Assembly (NCBI GenBank): GCA_036250195.1
Contig: JAVHZZ010000003.1
Location: forward strand, 339,455,375 to 339,519,374
DNA: 64,000 nucleotides
Direction: 5' to 3'
Source of the DNA: Mixophyes australis
Taxonomy: Eukaryota > Chordata > Amphibia > Anura > Limnodynastidae
The notes beneath the pieces were generated by a model that saw only the letters and a list, made by a program, of their open reading frames with translations, made no database searches and was not told where the DNA came from. Positions 10,957 through 21,478 of this stretch are shown one piece after another; position 1 is the stretch's first letter, and each line of letters starts with the position of its first letter. The position numbers were made by a program, and so were the translations under genes.

Positions 10957-12710
10957 TGTCACGGTTTGGTACACTGGATTCTTGGATCTGCCCAATCTTG
11001 GCACTACTCCCAGCAGGGCGCGGAGTCTAACGGATGGATGGTATTTACCAGTGATCACCGCTAGGTGATTTGGACTTAGCGGCGTCCTCCCGCAGGTTGC
11101 GGCCCCTACCAGAAGTGTCAGACGAGATCCTAGGGGAGGGAATAGTAAGATGTTATATAGAGACACGATGGAAGTGGATGGAATGTAAGCTCTTCAGTCA
11201 AGTAACAGGATGAAGACAGATACAGAGTGAACAATACAACTAACGGATAAATGGAGGCTAATGTAGCTTGAACAATACAGCCTGTAGAGTAGCAGCACAA
11301 AAGATAGAGGCAGCGTGAACAGTCCAGCCAGCAGGGTCACAGGGCCAAGTGCAGCTTGAGCAATACAGCCTGTAATATAATGACACAATGAAGATACTTG
11401 CAGCACGAACAGTCCAGCTAGCAGAGTAACAGAGACAAGTGCAGCTTGAGCGATACAGCCTGTAATATAATGACACAATGAAGATACTTGCAGCACGAAC
11501 AGTCCAGCTAGCAGAGTAACAGAGACAAGTGCAGCTTAGGCGTTTGGGCCCGTAGTAAAGCAGCACAGCGAAGACAGGTGCAGCATGAACGGTCTAGCCC
11601 GTAGTACAGCAACACAGCGGAGACAGGTGCAGCGTGAACGGTCCAGCCAGCAAGGTAACAGAGGCAGGTGCAGCTTGAGCGGTATAGTCCATAGTACAGC
11701 AACACAGCGGAGACAGGTGCAGCATGAACGGTCTAGCCAGCAAGGTAACAGAGACAGGTGCAGCTTGAACGGTATAGCCCTTAGTACAGCAACACAGTGG
11801 AGACTGGTGCAGCGTGAATGGTCCAGCCAGCAAGGTAACAGAGACAGGTGCAGCTTGAGCAGTATAACCCTTAGTGCAGCAACACAGTGGAGACTGGTGC
11901 AGCGTGAATGGTCCAGCCAGCAAAGTAACAGAGACAGGTGCAGCTTGAGCAGTATAGCCCTTAGTACAGCAACACAGTGGAGACTGGTGCAGCGTGAATG
12001 GTCCAGCCAGCAAGGTAACAGAGACAGGTGCAGCTTGAGCAGTATAGCCCTTAGTACAGCAACACAGTGTAGACTGGTGTAGCGTGAATGGTCCAGCCAG
12101 CAAGGTTACAGAGACAGATACAGCTTGAGCGGTATAGCCCGTAGTACAGCAACACAGTGGAGACAGGTGCAGCGTGAACGGTCCAGCCAGCAAGGTAACA
12201 CAGACAGGTGCAGATTGAGCAGTGTAGCCCATAATACAGCAACACAGCAGAGACTGGTGTAGCGTGAACGGTCTAGCCAGCAAGGTAACAGAGACAGGTA
12301 CAGTGTGATTAATCCAGCCAGCAAGGTATCAGAGGTAAGTGCAGCTTGAGCAGTATAGCCCGTAGTGTAGCAGCACAGTGGAGACAGGTGCAGGGTGGAT
12401 AATCCAGCCAGCCAAGGTAACGAGGACAAGGAGGCGCTGAGGATCCAAGTAAATACATAGGAGACAGACAGAATCCAGTCAGGCAGGTAACTTGATCAAC
12501 AGGCACTGAGGAGAAAGAGGAAGTGCCTTTTCAAGTTTGGAGCCAGGACTGAGATCCAATATGAAACCTGCAGAGGACACAAAGGCTTAGGGTCTGCGCA
12601 CGCACGCACAGAGCCAAAGCCAAGACGCCAGCAACAGAAGTATACTTCAATGGGGAACAGGTGAGCGTCTTGGTCCTCGGTTGTGGAAGCCGAATGAGTG
12701 CCATGTGACA
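10957..12710. mobile_element. Probable solo LTR (about 1.75 kb) inserted in the L2-like LINE
   Basis: The insertion begins TGTCACGG and ends ATGTGACA (TG...CA with 6-bp inverted ends) and is flanked by the 5-bp direct repeat ATACA (10952-10956 and 12711-12715). Removing it and one ATACA restores a continuous LINE frame (...ITPSYI then SNLISKYSPS...). These are the signatures of an LTR left by recombination between two LTRs. No coding sequence. Most of its length is the 90-bp minisatellite. A DNA transposon with 5-bp duplications cannot be excluded; no second LTR or internal region is present. Confidence 0.6.
11340..12425. repeat. 90-bp minisatellite, about 12 copies
   Basis: AACACAG.GGAGAC recurs at 11701, 11791, 11881, 11971, 12061, 12151 and 12241, exactly 90 bp apart. 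The preceding copies at 11402 and 11492 are also 90 bp apart. Each unit is itself a dimer of ~45-bp halves sharing GAGACAGGTGCAGC.TGA.C. Because 90 is divisible by three, both strands stay open for long distances (165 and 229 codons) with a 30-residue periodic peptide. I regard these as non-coding. Confidence 0.9.
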
Positions 12711-12845
12711 ATACATCTCAAATCTCATATCAAAATACTCTCCCTCCCGCCCTCTTAGATCTACCTCTGACCTTTGCCTTGTCTCATCTCTGGTAACCAC
12801 CTATCTCTCAAGCATACAAGACTTTTGTTCCTCATATAATGATTA
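12711..12845 (+). pseudogene. L2-like LINE, C-terminal ORF2 fragment (3' part)
   Basis: Continues the LINE frame broken at 10956: SNLISKYSPSRPLRSTSDLC followed by LVTTYLSSIQDFC, typical of the extreme C-terminus of L2-like proteins. Confidence 0.6.
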
Positions 12846-13325
12846 TTACTATTAAGCAACTGAAGCTTAGTATTTCTCGCAAAGTAAATTAAAATGCAAC
12901 TTATAACTAAAATATGACTAAAATTACATTTTTTCACAGATTTAGTAAAAGTAAAACCAAATCCAAATACAATATATATAATAAACCACTACCTGACAAC
13001 CTTTCATCACACGGGGTACAGATAATAAAAATACACATATAATAATCCTGCTATTCAAACTGGCAAGAGTTGGTCATAATATTCTTATAGAGATAAAAAA
13101 AACATTTTATTCAAAGCCTCCAATTAAAGGAAGTAGGAAAAAAGTAACTAATCATGGATATTCACACTTTTAATTCCATAATAAAGCTACACTATATAGT
13201 GATTAATAGTAACAATGATAATGATAAAAAAAAATATTTAAAACTAAAAATTTTAAAAATAATAATTAAACATAACATAAAAATAATAATAATAACAACA
13301 TTCCTAACACATAAATAAATGCATA
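12846..13325. other. A/T-rich stretch, no gene
   Basis: Very A-rich with AATAATAAC-like simple sequence around 13200-13320; nothing coding seen. Confidence 0.4.
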
Positions 13326-13329
13326 AAAC

Positions 13330-14880
13330 ACAATCCCAGAAACATGATATAATTCTCAAAATAGTCTAAAATTCCATTAGGTCCGTCAGTGGTTAGTGTA
13401 TGTAATTTAATAATCCTTAAAGTTTCTGCTTCACAAAGGTGTCGATATCGTTCTCCTCCTCTCCGTGCTTTCTCTATCTGTGCAATCCTAAAGCGTTGCT
13501 GATTGTGTACCTAAAAAAGTGTTTAAAGACACTTTGGGCCGGATTCATCAAGCCCGCATTCTGAGTGCAACCTGCACTCAATACTGGCCAGGCTCGGATC
13601 TCAAGATGTGTGTGCTTTTGAAATCAGGGACAGGTCTAATGTGCTCTACTACACCGGACTCAGCAGGATACGTCCAATACCTATGTGTATTATAAATTCT
13701 CAAAAGAGCGCTCATGAAAATAAAAAAAAAATTGCATCATTGTTACCTGATAATGATAAAGACATTAATGTAAAAAAAGTATTTTATTTTAATCAAGAAA
13801 TACATTTATTAGAATGTTGTTAATGTCTACTGAGCATAAAATAAATTTTTACAGTTGCTTGTGAGTGCAAACACATGATATAGCATGCATGCAAGATTGT
13901 CATCAATACTGATTGGTACTTAGACTTGTCCTTTAGCTGGAGCAAGAGATACGGCAGAAAAACACAGATGCAGAGAGCTGGATTCGGCTTTGTACAGACA
14001 TTGTAGCGAGCACTTAAGTTTGCAACACTACGGCAAAAACGCCCCATGCCCACCCAGTTCACGCCCTGAAATCGTAGGCTGTAATAAGCGTCCTTTGCTC
14101 ATTAGCGCATGTAACAGGACTGCGTTCATGGCCGTATCCCCCTGTTCTGGGCATGCGCAGAGAGATTTGCGTACGATGCGCTCAAAATTGGCAGATACGT
14201 GCCTTGATGGATCAGGCCCTTAAGTGTTTGTAAACCTAAACTAATATTACATTTATGTTCTCTAAAGCGAGTTTTTAGAGATCTCTTGGTCCTCTCTATA
14301 TATCGCAGTCCACATGGACATTGCAACATATAGATCACATGGGTGGACTCACAATAAATTGTTTGATAGAAACCGCACACTTTGAAACTGTAGATATAAA
14401 TTCCTTTGTTCCATTCATCCTAAATGCACATGTCATACAGATATTTTTATTACATTTAAAGCAACCAGAAGGTTTTTATGGTAGCCTACTCTGTGTTTGT
14501 ATTCTTTGAACATCATTATGTTTAAAATAACTGGGTGCCAATATATTTTTTAGATTCCTATTTTTTCCGAAAATCACTCTTGGTTTATCTCCCAATAGTG
14601 GTTTTAATAACAAATCCTGTTTCAAAATGTCATAATGTCTCATGAAAATTTTTTTAATCCATATAGATTTAGTGTTAAACTTATATATAAACAGTGGAGT
14701 GTCTTTATATTTCTTATTTGAAGAGTTTAAGGATGATTTTTTTTTATCAATGACTTGATTTTAACATCAAAGATCTATATAATTTCATGGCAGACTGCTT
14801 TGCTTCTTGTAATAAATTACTTGGGCAGCCACATTGTGCAATCTTGTGCAAACCACATTGTACCCACTTACCTTGTCTTT
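13330..14880 (-). pseudogene. Penelope-like retroelement, GIY-YIG endonuclease end (interrupted)
   Basis: Minus-strand translation upstream to downstream: the RT-EN linker (KIFMRHYDILKQDLL, RNLKNILAPSYFK, at about 14690-14520), then a Cys-rich CFKCNKNICMTC motif. One frame over comes HVIYMLQCPCGLRYIERTKR, then SLKTRFREHKCNI (14350-14250). This is the GIY-YIG endonuclease signature of Penelope-like elements, with the catalytic Arg region and CPCG. After a MITE insertion (13536-14219) the tail continues as HLCEAETLRIIKLHTL. In these elements the domain nicks DNA to prime reverse transcription. Stops, a frameshift and the insertion make it non-functional. A GAAGAAGTTTGACTGAGTCA...ATGCGTCAG segment at 14880-14917 resembles the terminal-repeat sequence of such elements. 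The RT core itself is absent. Confidence 0.75.
13536..14219. mobile_element. MITE inserted in the Penelope-like element
   Basis: Starts GGGCCGGATTCATCAAG and ends CTTGATGGATCAGGCCC (inverted). Flanked by TTT (13533-13535) and TTA (14220-14222), a near-matching 3-bp duplication. The Penelope-like protein can be read on both sides of it, so it is younger than that element. Same family style as 6152-6855. Confidence 0.7.
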
Positions 14881-14919
14881 GAAGAAGTTTGACTGAGTCA
14901 AATGAAATGCGTCAGCCAG

Positions 14920-15485
14920 AGAGACGGAGTTCTGTGTATCGGATCCTTTATTGTCCTTCACCAAGGTGTCAGATTGCCTGAAAAGTATCTAAATACAGTT
15001 GTCTTTAATTTCTGTTTGATTTTAAGAAAACTATTATACATTTATATACATGTATGCCAATTTGTTATCACTATGTTTATTCAATAAGTATTGGGACTTT
15101 TTGTCATATTAAACTCAATTTAATAACATTCTGTCTTTGTGTTCATAAATAATTCACGTGTCAGATAGGCTTGGTTCTTATAAGGCTACAATTATACAGG
15201 GGATTATTTGGTTGACAGTATCTCTGATTAAATTAGGTTATGATTGCTCTTTGGTATGTCAGGGAGTAACTGAAGGCTTCCTAAGAGTGTCAGCTCTTGA
15301 ATTAAATCTTAGTGACGACAGTACATGGTGTTTAAAACTCTGTGAAAGATTTAGGGGGATTTTAGCCATTTAATTTTTTCTGTAAACCAAACAATTCCCT
15401 GCATAAATGTAGTATTATAAAAGCCAACTTTATCTGACATGTGAATTCTTTTAGAATACAGAAATATAACTTTATTAAATGAGAC
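14920..15485. other. No recognised feature
   Basis: A/T-rich, short frames only; possibly the outer part of the Penelope-like element at its left edge. Confidence 0.35.
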
Positions 15486-15488
15486 TTA

Positions 15489-15711
15489 GGGGCATATTCA
15501 ATTGTTCCAAAGTTCCGCGGCGTTAAAACTTCTACAGTTGATACGGTAAAATCTAGCTGGATTTCAGCTCGCGGCTCAGGGAGCTGCGAGCTGAAATCCA
15601 GCGAGTAAATTACCGTATTATCTGATTTTCCGCACACGATTACCGTAATAACGATAATCATCCGCGGACCACGGGATTTTCGGCAATCCCGCTGACAATT
15701 AAATATGACCC
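15489..15711. mobile_element. Palindromic MITE with TTA target duplication
   Basis: Begins GGGGCATATTCAATTG and ends CAATTAAATATGACCC. Perfect TTA flanks (15486-15488 and 15712-15714), the duplication typical of PIF/Harbinger. The centre is a near-perfect hairpin built on CTGGATTTCAGCTCGC. Same family as 54633-54863. Confidence 0.8.
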
Positions 15712-15714
15712 TTA

Positions 15715-17240
15715 AAGTGAGAAAAAAAATCATGATTATTGAACAAAAATAGGTATAACAAAATGACATATAGAATATGAATGCAAAATAGTTTCTTGAA
15801 TTAAACAGAAATAAAACAGTAACTGAGGAACAACACTCACATACTCTTTCACAATCTGTACTTGGGAAAGGCTATATGTTTTGTTTTGGACAATTTCTCA
15901 GTAGCAGATTGATCCCAAAAAACTGACAATTTTCCGAATAATTATTTTACTTTTAAAACATTTTCCTTCTTGACCAAATCCTCCCTCTGTGAATTCACTG
16001 AAAGAGGTGTGCTGATATGCTAATCTGCTTTACACCTGATGTATTGCATTATTGTCCACTGATGGCTCTATTAATAGGTTTTTAAAAAATATTCAATAAA
16101 TCTCATCTGGAACATAAAATAATTATGGAAGGACGTTCACTAAACATGGTACAATTTTCTGCACATAGGATACCTATAGGTTCCTTATGGGGCCTGTATA
16201 TATAATTGACACGTTATCTTTCAGTCTACACATGTTACCCAGATCTTCATAAACATGTATTATAAGAGCTTTTAATATCATTCATGTTTCCTAAAAGTAA
16301 TATATACTGAACTTGATTGACCCAAATAATGGGTCAATTCCTGACCTAATCCGTGATTTTCCTGGCTAAAGGAAGATTAGCCAATATTTTAGGGATTAAT
16401 TAGGCAATGGAAAAGGCTTGTCCTTCTGTGATAACAGGCATCTCTGAGTAATTATTCAAGTTAAGGTGAAAGAAAGCAGACCTCTAAAGCATATCTATTT
16501 CCCTTAATCAAAATACATTAATCACTTGTGTAACTGTCGCTGCTCCCAGACTCCCAAGTCCTGTTTCAGCAACAGGGATTCTGCAACATGGTGCCATCCG
16601 GAGAGGCAGGAGAAACTATATGTCCTTAAAACACCGGCTGCCAGGATGGATGGGGAATCAGAAAATGCTCCAGGGGAAAGAGAGAACTGGAAAGAGACTG
16701 GGTGCAGTAGAAGACATTCCTAGGGAAAGAGACCCTCAGTCCAATTGAGAGTGGTTGCCAGGCTGGAGAGACGATTAAACACCCAGAGAAAGAGATGTTA
16801 CAGCACTTTGATTGGAGTGACAGATGCAGGAGCAGTCAGAGGTCCGCTGGTGAGGCTGCTGCACTGTTAAGGAAGAGGAGTGCATTGTTAGACAGAGGTA
16901 ACCTTCACCAGGGACAAGGGGAGACTCATTTTTGGTTGTGGCGACTGTGAAAGAATCATAGAGAAAGGCTGCATTATAGTACGATGAGGGAGATTCACCT
17001 GTGACTAGATTTGAGGGGCCCTGGGTGGGCTTTGTGACTTCTTGCTGAAATGGAGTATTCAAGCGAGTACATGGTCAGAGAGGGAGACTCCTGACCTCTG
17101 TGTATTACAAGTGAGAAAGGAGAACTACAAGCAGGAGGAGGCCAGGACAAATATGGTCCACACCGAGTCAAGTATACTTCAAAAATAACAGTGACAGATA
17201 CGTGTATTAATATAGGACATAAATTGGTACACTGTACTTG
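15715..17240. other. No gene recognised
   Basis: Unique-looking sequence. The G/C-richer part (16500-17150) carries short open frames on both strands with no recognisable domain; it could be an old repeat. Confidence 0.35.
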
Positions 17241-17608
17241 AATGAGGGTGTTTACTGTCTTTATTGTGGATTTATTATTTTTATTAAATGGATGTGGTTT
17301 TAATGAGGGAGTGGTGGTTTATTGAACATTTTCTTTTGCGGAATTACAGGTCCCAGCCAGCCGTGGGTGTCAGGGCATGTTGTCACTTGTGGTTCTCCAA
17401 GTACCAACATGCCCTGGCTGCCATGGGTATGCCGGTGTTTGTAGTTATACAAGTAGCAGAATTCCCACACTATTTATGGCACCCTGGCTGGGACTTGTAG
17501 TTCCACAAAACATAATGGCGTCCATTTGTCTTTTTCTAATTATATCGCCGTTATTAAAATTTTAATAAAAATAATAAACCCACAATAAATACAGTAAACA
17601 CCCTCATT
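17241..17608. mobile_element. MITE with about 48-bp terminal inverted repeats
   Basis: AATGAGGGTGTTTACTGT at 17241, followed by TTATTGTGG and TTTATTATTTTTATTAAA, is inverted at 17560-17608 with few differences. The interior contains a second inverted pair around GGCATGTTG/CAACATGCC. No coding capacity; superfamily unknown. Confidence 0.7.
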
Positions 17609-17611
17609 TAT

Positions 17612-17834
17612 AGGAGAGTTTGCTAAATCGCAGCTTCATACATCTGAGACTTGTATAGCCAGAGTGGCAAACAATCGGGAGTTTGATCTCTATCGATTTG
17701 GGAAATAGCGATTTTGACAGAAGCACAACTATGGCGATTTTACATGAAAACTCAGCTTCATACATCTGCGAGTTTCAACTCTCCCGAGAAAATCGCTGAT
17801 TTTGCAAAATCGGACCTTGATACATTTACCCCCA
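17612..17834. mobile_element. Degenerate MITE of the 'GGGGTAAATGTATCAAG' family
   Basis: The right end reads CTTGATACATTTACCCCC, the complement of the left end at 30593. Repeated CAGCTTCATACATCTG segments lie inside. The left end is eroded. Confidence 0.45.
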
Positions 17835-18570
17835 AATGTCCAATCAGGTCAGGAGAGAAGCACACCCTAATTTCAAAAAATCTTCCACATTTGCATCTAA
17901 ATAGATTTTTGGGGTATAATATTAAGCTTTCTGCTTCTCTGGGAAGGTCCTTTGTTAACAGTTTAATGAATCTCAATATTACATTCATTGGCATTGACAC
18001 AAGGTTGTTATAAACACCAGGAATATTTTTTCCTGAAGAGGCAAACAATTCATATACATTGACTTCCTTTCAGATGCTACAAAAAGTTTGCCCATTTTCC
18101 ACTTGCATTTTTTTTTAATATTGTGGTCTGAGTACTGTAGTGAAGGTGTAGCATATGTACAAAAAAAATGGCATGATAAATCAAGCAGGTAATACAGCAG
18201 TACCGTTTACACAGCTAGGTAATAAATTCAGTGTGCACAAGACATTACTATAGGCTAGGCTACTAATAGTAAAAGTCACACAAAGCATCCACAGATGTTT
18301 TTCCCTAGAATGATCCTGTAACAATGAGTATTGGTGGAGCTATAAATCCTTTTTAAAATGTTCGAGACATGTGACATTTGTTGATGCTTGCCGATTGGCT
18401 TATTTATGCTCCATGCACAATGATAGGTCTGTTACTATTTAGAGTGTTATCTATTCAGTAAAAGTCCAAATGTGAACCATTTTCAACTTAATTATCCTAT
18501 TTTGAATTTCTGAAATGTATTTGAATTTCAGATGCATCCGAGCAACTTCCCCCATTTCTAGCTAGAATCA
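17835..18570. other. No recognised feature
   Basis: A/T-rich; nothing convincing on either strand. Confidence 0.4.
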
Positions 18571-18920
18571 AGTAGCATGGTGGATTAGTGGTTAGCACTT
18601 CTGCCTCACAGTACTGGGATTATGAGTTCAATTCCCGACCATGGCCTTATCTGTGTGGAGTTTGTATGTTCTCCCCGTGTTTGCGTGGGATTCCTCTGGG
18701 TGCTCCGGTTACCTCCCACACTCCAAAAACATAATGGTAGGTTAATTGGTTGCTATGAAATTGACCCTAGTCTCTCTTTCTCTCTCTCTGTCTGTGTGTG
18801 TGTGTATGATAGGGAATTTAGACTGTAAGCTCCAATGGGGCAGGGACTGATGTGAGTGAGTTCTCTGTACAGCGCTGCAGAATTATTGGTGCTTGATAAA
18901 TAGCGATGATGATGATGAAG
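18571..18920 (+). mobile_element. tRNA-derived SINE with L2-like tail
   Basis: The head contains box-A-like TGGATTAGTGGTTAGC and box-B-like GAGTTCAATTCCC, the RNA polymerase III promoter of a tRNA-derived SINE. The body is a GTGGAGTTTGTATGTTCTCC...CACTCCAAAAACATA block. The 3' part (GACTGTAAGCTCCAATGGGG...) ends in a degraded 'gcgctatataaataa'-type tail followed by GATGATGATGATG. The tail resembles L2 LINE 3' ends, suggesting mobilisation by an L2-type enzyme (inference). Confidence 0.75.
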
Positions 18921-19902
18921 TATAGCAAAATTTTTGGGGCTAGCAATCTTTATTTTACTGACATATATTGCAAAAGCTAGGAAAAATTAAACAGTCTTGG
19001 GGACAAGTGTTCCTGAGAATTAAAGATTGTGCAACTTAATTTAGGGACCTCTTCACTCCATTAATTCCATAAATGTCAATATCTTCAGCATTCTAATTTT
19101 GGTTGTTCTAACAAATGACGTGGTATCAGATGTTCTATTATTAAACATTTACCCCTTGGATAAGTTCAAACTAACATTGCACTATTTTATGATGTATCTC
19201 ATTTAAAGTACAAATAGATAATTCCTTTTATCTTGTTAAAATAAAAAAGGTCATGAGAAACTTGTACATGTGACAGCAAGCTGCTTAGACAGTCTATTTT
19301 TTGTGTTTCCGTTTTTGATTTGTACGTTTTTAAGGCTGCCAAATTTAATGTGATTTGATCTTTCACTTTTTGTGTAGGGACATAATTGAAACATCAAATG
19401 AAAAGTTAACGTTCAGCAGAACTTTGGTGAAGATAACAGATTATGCTTCTGCTTCTTCATAATAAAATGAATGAGTCAGTCAAAAATCTGTTCTTTTACA
19501 TAACCCACATAAAACAATTAATTAGTGAGCTAAGGTAATTTATACCCATGTCGTGAGGCAACATGTTAAAGTAAAAGTTTGGTCCAAGCGTAGGAAGACC
19601 TCAGGGGGTATATTTACTAAACTGCGGATTTGAAAAAGTGGAGATATTAATGTCAAAAGTGAGAAATATTGCAGGAATGGGCGCTAATGTATTTCCCAAA
19701 GCCGCCTAAAATATACCAGAAAGGCCACCAACTTTCAAATATCAACATGCAAATAGACAGAAAATTTGTATACCCTCCAGCGCTAAGTGGATCAACATAG
19801 ACAAAAGTTCATCAGTACCACAGTCATATGGAATACTGTAACAAACAATAAAAAACACACATAGAGTAGTATTGTCCCAACAATATTGAATATATATTAT
19901 AT
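18921..19902. other. Non-genic, one MITE arm
   Basis: Unique A/T-rich sequence. At 19605-19690 one arm of the MITE seen at 60926-61101 (GGGGTATATTTACTAAACTGCGG, TTTGAAAAAGTGG) is present without its partner. Confidence 0.45.
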
Positions 19903-19910
19903 GATGTAAC

Positions 19911-20060
19911 TAGGGATGAGCGCACTCGGATTTATGAAATCCGAGCCCACCCGAACGTTGCCGATCCGAGTCGGATCCGAGACAGATCCGGGTATTGGCG
20001 CCAAATTCAAATCTGAAACTGAGGCTCTGACTCATAATCCCGTTGTCGGATCTCGCGATA
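19911..20060. promoter_or_regulatory. Subterminal motif cluster, hAT left end
   Basis: Repeated GGAT.C.GA/ATCCGAG words (ATCCGAGCC, GATCCGAG, GGATCCGAGAC, AGATCCGGG) within 80 bp of the terminus, mirrored by TCCGAA words at 26860-26945. Their role as transposase-binding sites is inferred from other hAT elements. Confidence 0.5.
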
Positions 20061-20164
20061 CTCGGATCCTATAAATTCCCCGCTAGTCGCCGCCATCTTC
20101 ACTCGGGCATTGATCAGGGTAGAGGGAGGGTGTGTTAGGTGGTCCTCTGTCCTGGTAGATCTCG

Positions 20165-21041
20165 TGCTGTGCTGTTTAGTTCTGTGCTGTGCTGTACTGT
20201 GCTGTGCTGTGCTGTGCTGTGCTGTGTTCTGCAGTATCAGTCCAGTGGTGCTGTGTGCTGTGCTCTGTCCTTCTGAGGTCAGTGGTGCTGCTGGGTCCAG
20301 TGCTGTGTCCTGTTCAGTCCAGTGGTGCTGTGTCCTGTGCTCTGTGCTTCTAAGGGCATAGTTATTTCCCCAATATTCCCCTGTGTTTAAAAAAATAAAA
20401 AAAAGTTATTTAAAAAAATACCAAAAACTAATTTAATTTTTTTTAATTACCACAAAATTTGCACAACCAATCCTGCAGTATAAGCCCATTGGTACTGCAA
20501 TATTACCAAGTTCACACATTCAGCAGTAAAAGTCCAGTGGTACTGCAATATTACAAAGTTTACACATTCTGCAGTATCAGTCCAGTGGTGCTGTGTCCTG
20601 TGCTCTGTCCTGCTGAGTTCCGTAGTGCTGCTGGGTCCTGTGCCGTGTCCTGTTCAGTCCAGTGGTGCTGTGTCCTGTGCTCTGTGCTTCTAAGGGCATA
20701 GTTATTTCCCCATTATTCCCAAGTTTTTAAAAAATAAAAAAAAAGTAAAAAAAAAATTACAATTAAAAATTAAAAAAAAAATATATATAATTATAACCAA
20801 ATTTGCAAAACCAATCCAGCAGTATAAGTCCATTGGTACTGCAATATTACAAAGTTCACACATTCTGCAGTATCAGTCCAGTGGTGCTGTGTCCTGTGCT
20901 CTGTCCTGCTGAGTTCCGTAGTGCTGCTGGGTCCTGTGCCGTGTCCTGTTCAGTCCAGTGGTGCTGTGTCCTGTGCTCTGTGCTTCTAAGGGCATAGTTA
21001 TTTCCCCATTATTCCCAAGTTTTTAAAAAATAAAAAAAAAG

Positions 21042-21076
<35 letters not shown>

Positions 21077-21460
21077 TATATAATAATTATAACCAAATTT
21101 GCAAAACCAATCCAGCAGTATAAGTCCATTGGTACTGCAATATTACAAAGTTCACACATTCTGCAGTATCAGTCCAGTGGTGCTGTGTCCTGTGCTCTGT
21201 CCTGCTGAGTTCCGTAGTGCTGCTGGGTCCTGTGCCGTGTCCTGTTCAGTCCAGTGGTGCTGTGTCCTGTGCTCTGTGCTTCTAAGGGCATAGTTATTTC
21301 CCCATTATTCCCAAGTTTTTAAAAAATAAAAAAAAAGTAAAAAAAAAAAAAAATTTTTTAAAAAAAAAATAATATAATAATTATAACCAAATTTGCAAAA
21401 CCAATACAGCAGTATAAGTCCATTGGTACTGCAATATTACCAAGTTCACACATTCTGCAG
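20165..21460 (+). repeat. Tandem array in the hAT leader (unit about 296-344 bp, 4 copies)
   Basis: The block CAGTCCAGTGGTGCTGTGTC with TTCTAAGGGCATAGTTATTTCCCC and an A-rich segment recurs. The last two steps are 296 bp apart (20803 to 21099) and the earlier one 344 bp (20459 to 20803). The first copy is preceded by a CTGTG microsatellite-like run (20160-20225). Each unit holds a short open frame of nearly identical sequence, which I treat as non-coding. Located between the left terminus and the transposase start, it probably forms leader or promoter DNA. Confidence 0.85.
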
Positions 21461-21478
21461 TATCTTGTGCTACATATA

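Noticed and set aside
11585..12283. Long open frames on both strands as a repetitive protein gene
   Set aside because: They follow from a 90-bp tandem unit; period divisible by three keeps frames open, and no start context or non-repetitive flank supports a gene.
16526..17062. Possible host exon or retroviral gag remnant in the G/C-richer stretch
   Set aside because: Frames are short on both strands, no splice signals or recognisable domain.
20110..21293. Repeated 64-83-codon Cys/Leu/Val-rich frames as a small-peptide family
   Set aside because: They are copies of a tandem DNA unit in the hAT leader, with composition from CTGTG-rich sequence.
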